A stretch of 64,000 bases of DNA from Viola odorata (GCA_963691705.1 OY829545.1:37745475-37809474); one strand, 5' to 3'. Positions 52,977 to 63,550 are shown, numbered from the stretch's first letter. Notes: a model not told the origin generated them from the sequence alone. Translations and numbers: made by a program.

Positions 52977-55111
52977 TCACGCACCACCGTTATCGTCAGC
53001 CTTTTTCCCCTCCGGGGCAGATGAACCATCCCCACTTTTGCTAACCTCAACCATTACGGTAGAGACATAATCGGCAACTTGGGAGGGATTAGAAGAGTCA
53101 CCCTTAAAACGGGCTACGAATCCAGAAGTAAAGGCTTCCAAGACCTTCTTTTTCCACAACTCCTCCTTCAATGGCGCCCTGGCAAACTCCTCGTCTCGAG
53201 CTAACATCTCTTCGCGGAGAAGGAGATTTTTCTTCTTTTCCAACGCCAACTCTGCCTCCAGAACCTCCATTTTTGCTTTCCCGGCGGACCTCTCTTTGTT
53301 TAGTTCCTTTTGTGAATCGTCATAAAGACGCATTAGCAGCCTCACATGGTCCGCCGTTCGGTCAAGCTGCACCTTTTGAGCGCACATCACGCTAGAAAAA
53401 TCTCGTGACTCGCGATCGTGAATTTCAAACAGATAGTTCAGATAGCGGAAGGTATCTAGAGAATCATTCATTACATGCCGGTGACGGGCCTTTGGAGAAA
53501 GCTGAAGAAATTTCTTTTTCTCTTCCTGGGAACTCATCATTTCCCCTATCAAGGGCGCGGTAAACTCATCTCCAGAGAAGGGTTGGGGTACTCCGACAGC
53601 ACGGAGACCATCAAAGCAGAACCCTGTCAGGTTCATACGATAGGCTGGGGTCCCGCTAGGGCCACCGTAGGAAAGATTGACTGACGGAGTTGAAGAAGAA
53701 CCCTCAGTAAGCACACTCGAGATAGGAGTAAAGAACAGCTGCGGAAGGGCTTTAGGCGGCAACCTAGCAGCTGAGTCCGTAACGAAAGGCGTGATCACTA
53801 CATCAGGAATACAGTGAGAAATCGGAGAATCAGGAGCGTTAGCTGTAGGAAAAGGACATGCCATCGGTGGAGCCTCCGCTTCAGTAGAACAGGTAGCAGC
53901 TGGCGCCTCAGTGGTCTTCGCCGGCTGAGAGGTACTCGCCTTAGACGAAATGACAGGTATAGAAGCAGTCGCTGCATCAACAGAAGATACCCCGGTAGCC
54001 TGTTCACTGGTGTCCATTCGAAGTTTTTTCCGACGCAAGGAAGAAGCATGGCAAAGGTCTGGTTTAGCATCCATATCCTCGTCGTCACTATCAATCACCC
54101 TTGTCGCAGTTCGACCGGAGTCTGTTCCCTTGCGACGATCCGGTAGCCAATTCTCGACGAAACAAGAAGCTCGAGCAGAGCTACCGAGCCTTCGCCCTCC
54201 CCAAGCAATCGTCTTGGTTCTGCTCCTCGGAGGCCTAATGCTTTGGCGATTGGAGCCTTCGGTAGAAGGAGAGGCTGGTAAAGTTTGAAGTGGCATTACA
54301 TTCAAAGGACCGCTAGCGTCACCTGGAGATCGACCGTTAGCATCTTCTGTGAAAGAAACATGTTAAGACAAATACAAACGAAAACGCGAAAAGAGGCAGA
54401 CTCACCCATAACTCCTCTAGAGGCTTGAACAAAGCAAAGTCGCGGATATGATAGCAGGTATCCTCATCCGACAGAGCGTTAGCCTGCTCTAGCTCAGCTC
54501 TGGTCAGTATCGCGGGATTCGTCCAAAGGGGGCCTATGAGCTCCTGGTTGAAATTAATGCGCCACAAACGGGACGGTAGCTCGAGAAAGAAGAAACTATT
54601 TTTCCAATCAGCCACACCCTTCTTAAAGCCGTGAAACCGCTGCCAGAACGACTGCATGAACGCGTCATCCCATCGAGGAGTGATTTCGATTAAACAATTA
54701 TGACAATTCATACTAAAGAATTTGCGAAATAAATTGAGAGATGGGGTGAAAATGTTCTTCAACTCGCAAGTGCGAAGAAAAGCACAAACCGCACACTAGG
54801 AAGAAGGAGTTATCTGGGCAGGATTAAGGTTGTACTCCCGCAGCAGCGTTAGTATTGATTCATGAATGGGAAAGCGGAAACCATAAAGGAACATCTTAAA
54901 ATAAAGTAGCCTACAGAAACCCCACACCGAATTATGAAGCCACATATGACTTTCAGGAATAAAAGGTTCATATCCGGGAGGAAAGGTTATTAATACCGTG
55001 TTCCTCCAGTTCGGCCTTTAGAACCACATCGCATGTAAAAATACTGGGTGATTGTACGACCTCTGGATCCATGGGTCTCCAGATAACCTGGCGAGGCCTA
55101 TTCCTAACCAT
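52977..55111 (-). pseudogene. aORF2 of Tat element A (antisense gene with intron)
   Basis: Starts MVRNRPRQVIWRPMDPE at 55111 and is frameshifted near 54990. The N-terminal domain follows (FKMFLYGFRFPIHES, KNIFTPSLNLFRKFFSM, KKGVADWKNSFFFLELP), homologous to aORF1. A 59-nt intron lies at 54347-54405 (GTGAGTCT...TTTCACAG). Exon 2 is open for more than 440 residues: a Ser/Thr/Pro-rich linker with a basic patch (ASSLRRKKLRMD), then a coiled coil (53360-53150: LEAELALEKKKNLLLREEML) and a KADDNGGA end at 52977. Only the first exon is clearly damaged. Confidence 0.72.
54347..54405 (-). other. Intron of aORF2-A (59 nt)
   Basis: Donor GTGAGTCTGCC, a TTAAC stretch near the 3' end, acceptor TTTCTTTCACAG. 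It opens into the long exon-2 frame (EDANGRSPGDASG). Confidence 0.7.
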
Positions 55112-55596
55112 AATAAACCAGCAAATAGGAAATCTGAGAGGATTAAAGCGGTACCTTAGAAGGGAAGACCTATGGGTGAATCGGCGGACGACGGCAGGCG
55201 ACCAGAAGGTTATTCGGGGAAGAAGACGAAGGGAAAAATTTGAAGCAAGGGTAAAACTTTTGGAAAGAGAAAATGGCCATTCTTAAAGGATTAAAATGCC
55301 ACCGCATTAATTGAGCCACCAATCATGCTGAGACGCGTGTAAAAAGGTTGGCCACGTGGAAACGCATTAAAAGAATTTGAAAAGAGAAGGTATTCGACGT
55401 GATTCCCCAAAGGGTGACAAAGTTGACCCACTCAAAATAACCGCGAAGCGGTTGCCCCGATAAGGCTAACCCCTCGCGTTAGCTATCAATAAGACCAACA
55501 TGCTGACGGAAAGATAATCACAAAAGGAAAGATAGAAAGCATCACTTTATTCATAAGATGCCAAAAGGCATGTACAATATGCCTAACGTAAAGGCA
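55112..55596 (-). promoter_or_regulatory. Upstream region of aORF2-A
   Basis: CTTTAAGAATGG (minus strand, about 55276-55288) and a G-box CACGTG (55353-55358) occur in the same order as in element B. The remainder is non-coding. Confidence 0.45.
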
Positions 55597-56009
55597 CTAA
55601 TCCTCATCGGGCCAATAAATACCATAGTGATAAACCCCGTCGTCATCCAGGAAGGGCATCTTCTCATCAGCAGACGGAGAGAGTTCATCCACCCCTCTCC
55701 CTAGGTAGGGGACTGACGGGCCTGACTTTCCCTTGGCGCCCGATCCAGCACCAGCGTCGAGGGAGGAAGTTTTCTCCAGCAAGCGGTCAGATAGAGGAAA
55801 GCGTTTGCTACCCTCTCGAGTAGTGGAGCCAGAAGAATCTAAAGCCGCGACGGACACCTTGTAAGTCTTCTCCCTTTGCCTCTTGCGGCCCTTTCGACGG
55901 ACCGGAGGCCTCCATGTTGGCGACGGAGGAGGGTGATCTGAGTTCGGCGAAGTTAGAGGGTTGGCAAGGAATCGCGATCCGCGGTACTCAAAAAATAAAA
56001 ATCTGCCAT
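55597..56009 (-). pseudogene. aORF3 of Tat element A (small antisense protein, frameshifted)
   Basis: ATG at 56009 (MADF). After an early frameshift the frame reads SPNSDHPPPSPTWRPPVRRK, then GRKRQREKTYKV, and ends DDDGVYHYGIYWPDED at 55597. Element B has the same order: a Pro-rich N-terminus with TPESDNPPSPS, a basic KGQKRSKKR patch and a YWPDDD end. The protein is about 140 residues with no domain I recognise; the basic patch could be a nuclear signal. A TATTTAA box lies about 72 bp upstream (near 56080). Confidence 0.5.
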
Positions 56010-56510
56010 GTGACCTGCAAAAAAGTAAAAGAGAAAGAGGAGGATGAAGATGAACAGGAAAAGGGGAAAGCAACTCCCTTAAATAGCCAAGGAAGCGCTC
56101 CGATCCTCGCGCATGCCCCTGAAAAACAATTAAGGCGCCTGGGAAAAGTAACCGTAATTGCAAAATCCGATCCGGCACAGGCATACCCGCTCGCTAAATG
56201 CACCAATCAAAAGACACCAAATAACCGCCCAACCACCTACCCCTGGGAAAGCGGCTCAGGAAAATAGTTGAGGCAAAACATTCATTGTCGGTTCCCGGAA
56301 CATAACCACTGCAATGTTATGTCCCGAGGAAGACTCATTTTCAGTTGGGCTCATAACGAATACCTCCAACTAACGCATCAAGAAATCAAACAAGGGAAGA
56401 GAATTCTTGATAATAGAAACAACCATTTATTTATGGCCTGAGCACCCTTAGCGTCTAGATATGTACAAAAAAGTATAAGAAAAAGAAACAAGAGGAAGCG
56501 AAGATAGCGG

Positions 56511-56861
56511 TCAAGCGTGAGACCCAACATCATCCTCCCCTGGCACGACGGGAACTTCCCTCAAGGCATCAGCTATGGCGGTCAGTTCGGCCAGTAAGTC
56601 CTTCCTCTGCTGCAGCATAGAAGCAACCACCTCAATGCGGGAAGTGGTGGCAGCGAGCTTCGCCAAGCTCTCCAAAGGATTGAAATCCTCCAGAGACATC
56701 CCCAGTTGCCTCGACAGAATGGGGGTCGACATTCCTTGTAGGTCCAGGACATCTTCCGCAGTCTTGGTGATCATCCTCTCTAAGAAGCCGATGTCACCTT
56801 CAGTAAGGTTCTTCAGGGTTAGAGCTTTGGAGATCAGGAAATTCCTGGTCAGCTCATCCAT
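56511..56861 (-). CDS. aORF4 of Tat element A (116-residue antisense protein, intact)
   Basis: An unbroken frame from MDELTRNFLISKALTLKNL to GEDDVGSHA. It is helical by composition (MITKTAEDVLDLQ, ATTSRIEVVASMLQQRKDLL) with an acidic tail. It has no Cys/His motif, membrane segment or domain I recognise. Copy B (58795-59151) is colinear, also unbroken, and roughly 60 percent identical by eye, with the 'LQQRKDLL' and 'EDFNP' blocks conserved. A minus-strand TATA box (CTATAAATTG, 56921-56930) lies about 62 bp upstream. Confidence 0.65.
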   Translation of the reverse strand: MDELTRNFLISKALTLKNLTEGDIGFLERMITKTAEDVLDLQGMSTPILSRQLGMSLEDFNPLESLAKLAATTSRIEVVASMLQQRKDLLAELTAIADALREVPVVPGEDDVGSHA

Positions 56862-56920
56862 GGTGAAATATGAAAATAAATGACCAAAAGATGTGGGAAA
56901 ACTTGCGCGAAGGAAAACTT

Positions 56921-56930
56921 CAATTTATAG
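56921..56930 (-). promoter_or_regulatory. TATA box of aORF4-A
   Basis: CTATAAATTG on the minus strand, 60-70 bp before the ATG. Copy B has CTATAAATGC at 59211-59220, the same distance from its ATG. Confidence 0.6.
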
Positions 56931-57062
56931 ACTCTAGACAACTACGGTCAGGGCAAGCCCACCTCCTAACAAAGAGTCACTCCGGTATATGGAAGATTGA
57001 CGCGCTCGAAGAGGAGGCGTTAACCCTTGGTAAACACTCGGGCTCATTTTCAGTTGGGCTTA

Positions 57063-57629
57063 TGATAACAATCCGCCTAACGGCAAGGGCATTTTCGCCT
57101 CTTACCCCGTATGGAAAGAAAATGATCACTATTCCACCGCTGCGGTAGGGTCGAGGCAGTCGTCTCCACCCAGGAGACTGACACTCGGAGGGTTGACGTC
57201 ACATAAGAGGCCTCCACACGGAACTTCTAGATGACCAGAGGAGCTATCTCACCGGATTGAAAACCACATGTTGGGAGCAACGCACTAACCGTTACCTTGC
57301 CTGGGTAACAACTACCCCCACACCTACCGCCATGACCTCATAACATGGGCAAACCATGAACCCCTGACGGGAACGGTTGCCCCCCAATAATCCCACTTGC
57401 GCAGAAATGCTCATGTCATCTATAAATATCTCCACCACGAAGGAGGAAGGAAAGCGGTATTTTACTGGCCCAAGCTCTGCCAATTTGACCACAAGTACTA
57501 ACTTAAGCATCGGAGTGTTTCCGCCGGAGACCCCCTCCGGCGTCTTGCAGGTACAACGGACCACTGCGGATCCTGAACTGAAGAAGCCCTTCCCCCTTTT
57601 ACCCTTCGGTAGTAGACAAATTCTTATCA
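57063..57629 (+). repeat. 3' LTR of Tat element A (567 bp)
   Basis: Same length as the 5' LTR. TATA box at 57421-57428. The sequence just before it (ACTCGGGCTCATTTTCAGTT) is shared with the region before Tat B's LTR (about 59888-59907). No clear polypurine tract is present. Confidence 0.93.
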
Positions 57630-57634
57630 TATGT
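57630..57634. repeat. Target-site duplication TATGT (right) of Tat A
   Basis: Matches 43449-43453. Tat B sequence resumes after it. Confidence 0.9.
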
Positions 57635-57839
57635 CCAGGCATTTATATCTTCTGAGGGGGATAGTTACTGGCAATCAGTTGAAATCGGTTGCATCGGGCG
57701 ACAGTTAATCTCTCGGCGATAGCTGTCCATCAATGGAGGAGATAACGCCTGAGCATAAAAGACTAAGAAAGCAAAAACATCATTTTATTTTGGTTAATAA
57801 CAGCCATACGATATCTATAAAGGATGGCCAGGGATGGAA

Positions 57840-58265
57840 TCAATCATCATCAGGCCAGTAGGAGGACTAGTAGTTGTATCCTCCATCCGAGGACGGAAGC
57901 TCCTCATTAGCGAAAGGAAGAGATTTGTCAACCTTTCGCTCCAGACTTGGCACTAACGAGTTGGATTCCCCCTTCACGGCGGAAGCTGCCGCCTTTACGA
58001 TGGTATAGCCTGGAGGAATCTCCTCTTTGAACCAGTCAGCAGGAGGAGACAATCCCTTGCCCTTACAAGCAGGAGTGGCAGAAAAGGAAGAAAATCAGTC
58101 ATTGGTCTTTGAATTTACTCTCTTCTTCGACCTTTTCTGACCTTTGCGGTGAGGCAATCGCCTCTTCAGGCACGACGGCGAGGGAGGATTGTCAGATTCC
58201 GGTGTAGTCGGAGGGGTCGGACGAGATTCTCGCTCATCAAAGACCTGATCATGTGAATCAGCCAT
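57840..58265 (-). pseudogene. aORF3 of Tat element B
   Basis: Starts MADSHDQVFDERESRPTPPT at 58265, then SDNPPSPSCLKRRLPH and a basic KGQKRSKKRVNSK patch. A stop near 58097 and a TAG near 57866 (after DGGYNY) interrupt it before the conserved YWPDDD end at 57840. A TATA-like TATTTAG lies about 73 bp upstream (near 58338), and a G-box CACGTG lies at 58376-58381. Function unknown. Confidence 0.5.
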
Positions 58266-58794
58266 GAGAAATGGAAATTAGTAATAACAGAAGAATGCAA
58301 AAAAGAAGATGAACAAGAAAAAGAAGAAGAACTCCCCTAAATAATCAAAGCGGTGAGGCTCTTCAGAATTTTCCACACGTGATTGGAGGATAATTCAATG
58401 CATCTCGAGAAGATCAACTATAACAGCAGAATCAAGTCCTTTGATCACGCCTATTGGGATTTCTCGATAATCAAAAAACACCGAAAAACCACCCAATCAG
58501 TTAATACTGAAGAGGCGGCGCGAGATTAATGCAAAACGGTTCGCCAGAGCAACCGTCGCCACTTGGCAGACAAAGAAGAATAAATGCTACAGAAGTCCGA
58601 CCAATGGCGGACTCGCCTTAAGTTGGGCTGACACAGCCCTCAACCGAAGCATGGGCTAACGCACTAGAAAGGGAAAGAAATCGCAAGCCCGATAATCGAA
58701 AGAAGTCTTCATTTATATACGGCCTAACGGCCTAAATATACATCCGCATACACGATACATACAAAGAAAAAACAAAGGGCACAGCGGCAAGCAC

Positions 58795-59151
58795 TCAAGC
58801 CTGAGACCCTGCGTCATTGTCATCATCCACCACTGAGGTCAGCTCAGAAGAAGTGCCTCTCATGCTCTTCAGGCAGCAGTTCAGTAGATCCTTCCTCTGC
58901 TGCAGCATGGCGATGGCTACCTCGATGCGGCAGATAGCAGCGGCCAACTTGGAGACGTTCCCTATGGGATTGAAGTCCTCCATGGAAGCAGCCCCAATCC
59001 TGGACTGAATAGGGGTCAACATTCCCCGAAGCTCTAGCACGTCTTCACTAGTCTTCGCCAGCATGTTCTCTAAGAAGCTGACATCACCCTCATTGAGATT
59101 TTTGAGGGTTATGGCTTTGGAAGTCAGAAAGTTTCTAGTGAGATCGTCCAT
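58795..59151 (-). CDS. aORF4 of Tat element B (119-residue antisense protein, intact)
   Basis: Starts MDDLTRNFLTSKAITLKNL; the start is chosen because it matches copy A, although the frame is open 21 codons further upstream, where the TATA box lies (59211-59220). It contains GDVSFLENMLAKTSEDVLEL, SMEDFNPIG and EVAIAMLQQRKDLL, and ends DDDNDAGSQA. Unbroken, in contrast to the other genes of element B. No known domain. Likely a small helical, acidic-tailed protein specific to these elements. Confidence 0.65.
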   Translation of the reverse strand: MDDLTRNFLTSKAITLKNLNEGDVSFLENMLAKTSEDVLELRGMLTPIQSRIGAASMEDFNPIGNVSKLAAAICRIEVAIAMLQQRKDLLNCCLKSMRGTSSELTSVVDDDNDAGSQA

Positions 59152-59914
59152 GAAGAAATGACAAATGAGATGCAGAGAGAATGTGAAGAATCTGCACCGA
59201 AAAAAGGATTGCATTTATAGATCTGAAGTAGTAGCTGCTCACCAAGGCATGTCCCTCAAAAATTGGGCCGTCCCGTTATCCCGAAGCTGCCAGGGAGAAA
59301 GGCTAAACCGGAACCCTTGGTGAACACCAGAGATACTTAAGCGGAGTACAGATCAAAATCCAGAAGAACGTAAACCGCGTTAATATTGCGGGCGGCTTAC
59401 AATAAGGCTGGATCCAGCGAGCTTGGATAGAAAAAGCGACATCAATGACACCCCGGTAAGAAAAATGATAAAATATCACCTTCAGAACGATATTCTGAGC
59501 TACGAGTAGGTAACATCGTAACGTCCTACCTTACCGATATCGTTCATATAAAGCATGCCGTGGGAAATACCAGAGTTATCAGTTTGGGTATATCGCTGGC
59601 GTTATCGGTTCTGGTTTATGACCAGCGTTATCGCTACAACCTCATCATTGTCAACTTGGCTGGCATCCTCTCTGTGGCCAATAGTTCTCACAAGCGTTCG
59701 GTTCGCGTTACCTGCTTCGCTATCGTGTATCTGGTACAAAGATGCCGAGTTTTGACAGATACCGGAAATGAAATACATGGTTTGAATGTCAAAAGAATCA
59801 GAGAAACTCGAAGATCCTCACGAACCTGCCGCGACGAGAAGGAAATAATACTCCTCTAGAAGCCGAGAAATGAAGCCCTTGGTAAACACTCGGGCTCATT
59901 TTCAGTAGGGCTTA
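59152..59914. other. Non-coding Tat B sequence before the 3' LTR
   Basis: No ORF of note. Rich in GTTATC/GATAAC and GCGTTA motifs (for example 59595-59630). It ends in the block CACTCGGGCTCATTTTCAG shared with element A. Confidence 0.6.
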
Positions 59915-60422
59915 TGATAACAATTGATGAAACACCGAGGGTACATTTGTCTTTCCACCCCAAGTCAAGGCCGGACCACTATAGACCTTGACTGGCGACA
60001 GCCACCCAGCTACCGCCCCGTGCTGACCGAGGAACTCTGGGATGGTCGACATCAGTGCGGGAGGGGGGGAGGGGGAGGACTCACGCGGCATCCTCCCATC
60101 CCAGACAGCCTTGACAATATCTCATGGGCGATACCTCATTGGCGATATCTCATCCAGCTGACACCTGCTGACATCATCTTAGGCGTTATCTTTCCTCGTT
60201 AACGCCTAACCCCATGGGTAATACCCTCTCTTTTTACCTATAAATCTTCCCAAATCAAAGGTAAGGCCAGAATTGCTACCCAAATCTCTGCCAAATTATA
60301 CAGCCATACTAACTTAAGCATCAGAGTGTTTACGCCGGGGCCCTCCCTCCAGCGCTTTGCAGGTTCAACGGACTGCCTCTACAGTGACTCCAGACGACCA
60401 TAATCTCTACCCCGCTTTCTCA
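59915..60422 (+). repeat. 3' LTR of Tat element B (about 508 bp, right edge approximate)
   Basis: Begins TGATAACAATTGATG like the Tat A LTR. It shares its 3' part (ACTAACTTAAGCATCAGAGT, then GTTTACGCCGG, then CTTTGCAGGTTCAACGGAC) and has a TATA box (CTATAAATC) near 60238. The first 300 bp differ strongly from A. The right end is placed at CTTTCTCA by analogy with TTCTTATCA. Confidence 0.65.
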
Positions 60423-61204
60423 GAAGTCCTAATCTTAACAGTGACATTACAATATCTTTTGCCCGCAGTATTGGCGAAAAGTTATCGCCACATTATTTTC
60501 TCCCTTATAGAGGGACGTATATTCTATGATGTCATATTGCTCCGATATATATTCCTGCAGAAAAGGATACATCTATATCTATCTATATGGCATCTTCTGC
60601 TAATGATGAATATCTGCATCAGTATAGCGTGATTGTGAAAATCCCTGCTCCTGAAATATTTCTGTTAATCAAGTTATCTCATCAAGGGAGTAACGCTAAT
60701 ATTCAAGGCAGCAACGCCTTGGGAATGATATTCTTCGCTCAAAGGCGCATTCGGCGATAATGCCATAATACTCTCTCTTGCCGATATGGATCATATGCTA
60801 CATATCGCGGGTAGCATCAGTTATGATATCTTATTATCATGAATTGTGTCTCCAAAGCTATCTGGTAAGTAATGTTATCTCGCAAGAACATTCTATTCCT
60901 GGCAGAGGAAATACGCATGCCTAGTCATGTCGTGATATCTTGAAAAATATCCGTTATTACACTCATATGACTCCACAAATTACATGGTAATTCTATGATT
61001 ATACTATCTCCACAGGAATTCTATGATTTTGTTGCGTTATAGCAGCCCTGCAGATAATACTCAGATCTATTGTCAACCTCATCATCTCAATATTGGCGTT
61101 AACAACACAAAGAAAACCCTGAGGGCTACAAAGGCAAAAGCCTCCAAAAAAGAGAAACAAAAATGGGGCGATGCCCAAAACTCAGAAAAGGTGGTAGAAA
61201 ATGT
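60423..61204. other. Non-coding sequence between Tat B and the aORF1 of Tat C
   Basis: AT-rich with many TTATCGCC, GATATC and GTTATCTC motifs and no convincing ORF. Probably untranslated Tat sequence. Confidence 0.45.
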
Positions 61205-63550
61205 CTATGGCACCGCCGTCCCATTATCCCCCTGCCCCTCGCAATCTTTCGCCTTGGCCCTGTAAATATTTTCATCAGTGAGGGCCGTGGAGTTCTCTTG
61301 AAAGACGCGAGTAATGTCATCAACACTAAACGCTTCTGACTCATAAAGCTCTATGAAGGAGTCAGCCATGATGCCTGCAGTCTCCTCACAGTACCACTTA
61401 CACTTCTCTATCGACTCCTTTTCCAGTACGGCATTCTTATCCTTCTTTGCCGCCAATTCGGTGTTAAGCGCGGTAACTCTGCCAAATCCTGACGCTTCCA
61501 GATAACTTCCCCACTTCTCCTTGCTTTCTAGCAAGTTCTTCTAAAATCTGGCGGTGGGCATCATGCAGCTCGTCAGAGGAAGAAGTGAGAGAAGCAACTT
61601 TCCTCGTCATATGCTTGGCCCAGTAATGAAAACTGTAGAAGGAGGAAAATATACTAGAGTACACCAAGTGCAACTGCTCATTGGGAGTCTGAGAAAGAAA
61701 CGCATCCTCCTCTTCTTGGAGCGATAACACATGAGCAGCTAGAAAAGAAGAAGTCGTGGGAGAGCCGTCACCTCCTGCGGCCGCAAAGCCAGTCCTACGC
61801 AAGCCACTCAGGTCAATCTGATGAGTAATAGACCTAGAAGAGGCTAGCGAGCTCAAATCAGCCATGAGACGAGGAGTGATAATCTCCCCCTCGGAAGGTG
61901 GGAACACTAGAGCAGTCGTGGGAATAAAAAATAAGGTCGTTAGAGATGGAGGTTGATGAGAAGATGCTCCCATAACGAACCCAAATGTGTCATGAGAATG
62001 GAGGGGTGGAAAATTGGACTTTAGGAGATCGGAGGTGAAACCCACCACAAGGGAAGCGGAAGGAGGAGGCGATGTGCAAAAGGAACCAGGTGAAACATGA
62101 AAGGACTCAGTAACCTCTGCAGTCCTCAAAGAGTCAGAAGCTTGACCACCAGAAGGTCCCTCGGAGACGAAGGTAGTACCATGCTCCTCCTGACTGATAA
62201 CGTTACCCCAGACGTCCCTACAACCTCCGTGCCATGTCGCCCCTTCTTACGATGCTCTTGGAATACATGGGACAGATTCATGTTGTTATCCGAAGAAGCA
62301 CGAGCTGAAGCAGTGGCAGTCTCCTGGAAAGATGCACCACAAAAAGTAAAGAAATAGAAGAAAGCGGTGAGGAACGATTTCAAAATGCATTTGAGATAAT
62401 GAGAGAATTGAAGGGACGCCTACATGAATAGCCTCGTCAGGGGCTGTCTCTGAAGAAGCAACTGTATCGGAAAGTGAAACATGGTTGTTAATGCTTCTTG
62501 TCTTTCTCTTCTTGGTAATGCGAGGCCGAGAGGAAGACGCGTGAATAAGATTAACGGCAATAGAAACAATCGGAACCAAAATAGGATTAACACCGGCAGC
62601 TCCTTCGCCAATCTGAGAAGAAGACGCTTGAATGAGGTTAGTACCCGCAGCGGACAATTGAGTAGGATTAACGACCGCAGCGGTAGCGGTAGCAACAGCT
62701 TCCTCTTCTTCCCTCTTCTTTTGAGCTCTTCTTTCCCGCCTCCTAATGCACTAGGGCTTCCAACCGCGCAGAGGAACTGCACAATCATGAGATAACGGCA
62801 GTGTTAGTATTTCCCAGAACAACAAAGAAAATGACAAAATACTCACCCTCCACACATTCTCGAAGATCGATCCCACATGCCAGTTTGCGAGTATGAACAC
62901 TGAAGTTCAACTCGAGCAGTTTGTCCAACCAACCTTGCTCGGGAGGGGGAAGAGGTTGTCGTCCACCCTAGGCCTCGTCCCTGATGTCGTGATTAAAACT
63001 AGTCCTCCACCAAGGACCAGGTAGATTGGTAACAAAAAACGCCACTTTTCCAACTATCAATAGAAGACTCAAGGTGCATTAGCTTCCAGGTGAAGGGTTT
63101 TAGCGATTCGTCATCATAACGGGGCGATATCACTATTACGCCTCTACGACTATAAAATTAAAAAAGGGAATGAAGCAGTAAAAGGGACAAAGAAGCAATC
63201 CCCTTAAATCTATAGAGCTTTAGGAAAGCATAAATACAACAGTATGCATTAGGGCTCAACTGGGCAGGATTTAAATCAAGTTCAGTAAGCAATTGTACCA
63301 CTAAGGGGTCAAGAGAAAACTGGAAACCATAACCAAACATCTTGGCATACAAAATTCTACGGTTGCCGGGTAATTCACTGTTGAGACGGAGCGAATTAGA
63401 GGCAACCTCAACCGAATAGTCTTCAAGAACATGGGCATTATATTTATTTAACCGCCACTGGAGCACGGTCGGAGAAGTGATAGTGGGAACAATGTTTTCA
63501 ATCTTCTCCTCTCCAATAGATTTAGGTCGAGGACGACGACTTCTAGCCAT
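61205..63550 (-). pseudogene. aORF1 of Tat element C (antisense gene with two introns)
   Basis: Starts MARSRRPRPKSIGEEKIEN at 63550 and encodes RRILYAKMFGYGFQFSLDPL, LNPAQLSPNAYCCIYAFL and TWKLMHLESSIDSW. Frameshifts occur near 63160 and 63040. Introns lie at 62777-62846 (GTGAGTAT...TTGTGCAG) and about 62324-62423 (GTAGGC...TTTCCAG). The linker has ITKKRKTRSINNH; the last exon has HQIDLSGLRRTGFAAAGGD and a coiled coil, then, after a frameshift near 61500, CKWYCEETAGIMADSFIELY. It ends at 61205. Same architecture as copies A and B. Confidence 0.68.

Larger units (their letters stand above)
43454..57629 (+). mobile_element. Complete Tat-type retrotransposon (element A, 14.2 kb)
   Basis: Two 567-bp LTRs (43454-44020 and 57063-57629) begin TGATAACAAT and end TTCTTATCA, flanked by the 5-bp duplication TATGT (43449-43453, 57630-57634). 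Inside, plus strand: gag, protease and half of RT. Then comes about 1.4 kb of host-like sequence, then four minus-strand genes. It inserted into Tat element B. A hAT element later entered the protease. Without RNase H and integrase it could move only with help from another element. Confidence 0.93.
37880..60422 (+). mobile_element. Tat-type element B (5'-truncated), interrupted by Tat element A
   Basis: B consists of 37880-43448 and 57635-60422. It has untranslated-region tandem repeats, minus-strand genes aORF1 and aORF2, then (after the inserted element A) aORF3, aORF4 and an LTR at about 59915-60422. The order matches element A exactly. Its gag-pol and 5' LTR are gone, and the left end abuts Athila element D at 37879/37880. 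Orientation is taken from the position of the 3' LTR and from comparison with A. Confidence 0.8.

Noticed and set aside
59555..59859. Two overlapping frames upstream of the Tat B LTR
   Set aside because: Motif-rich non-coding sequence; no match to any aORF and not present in element A.
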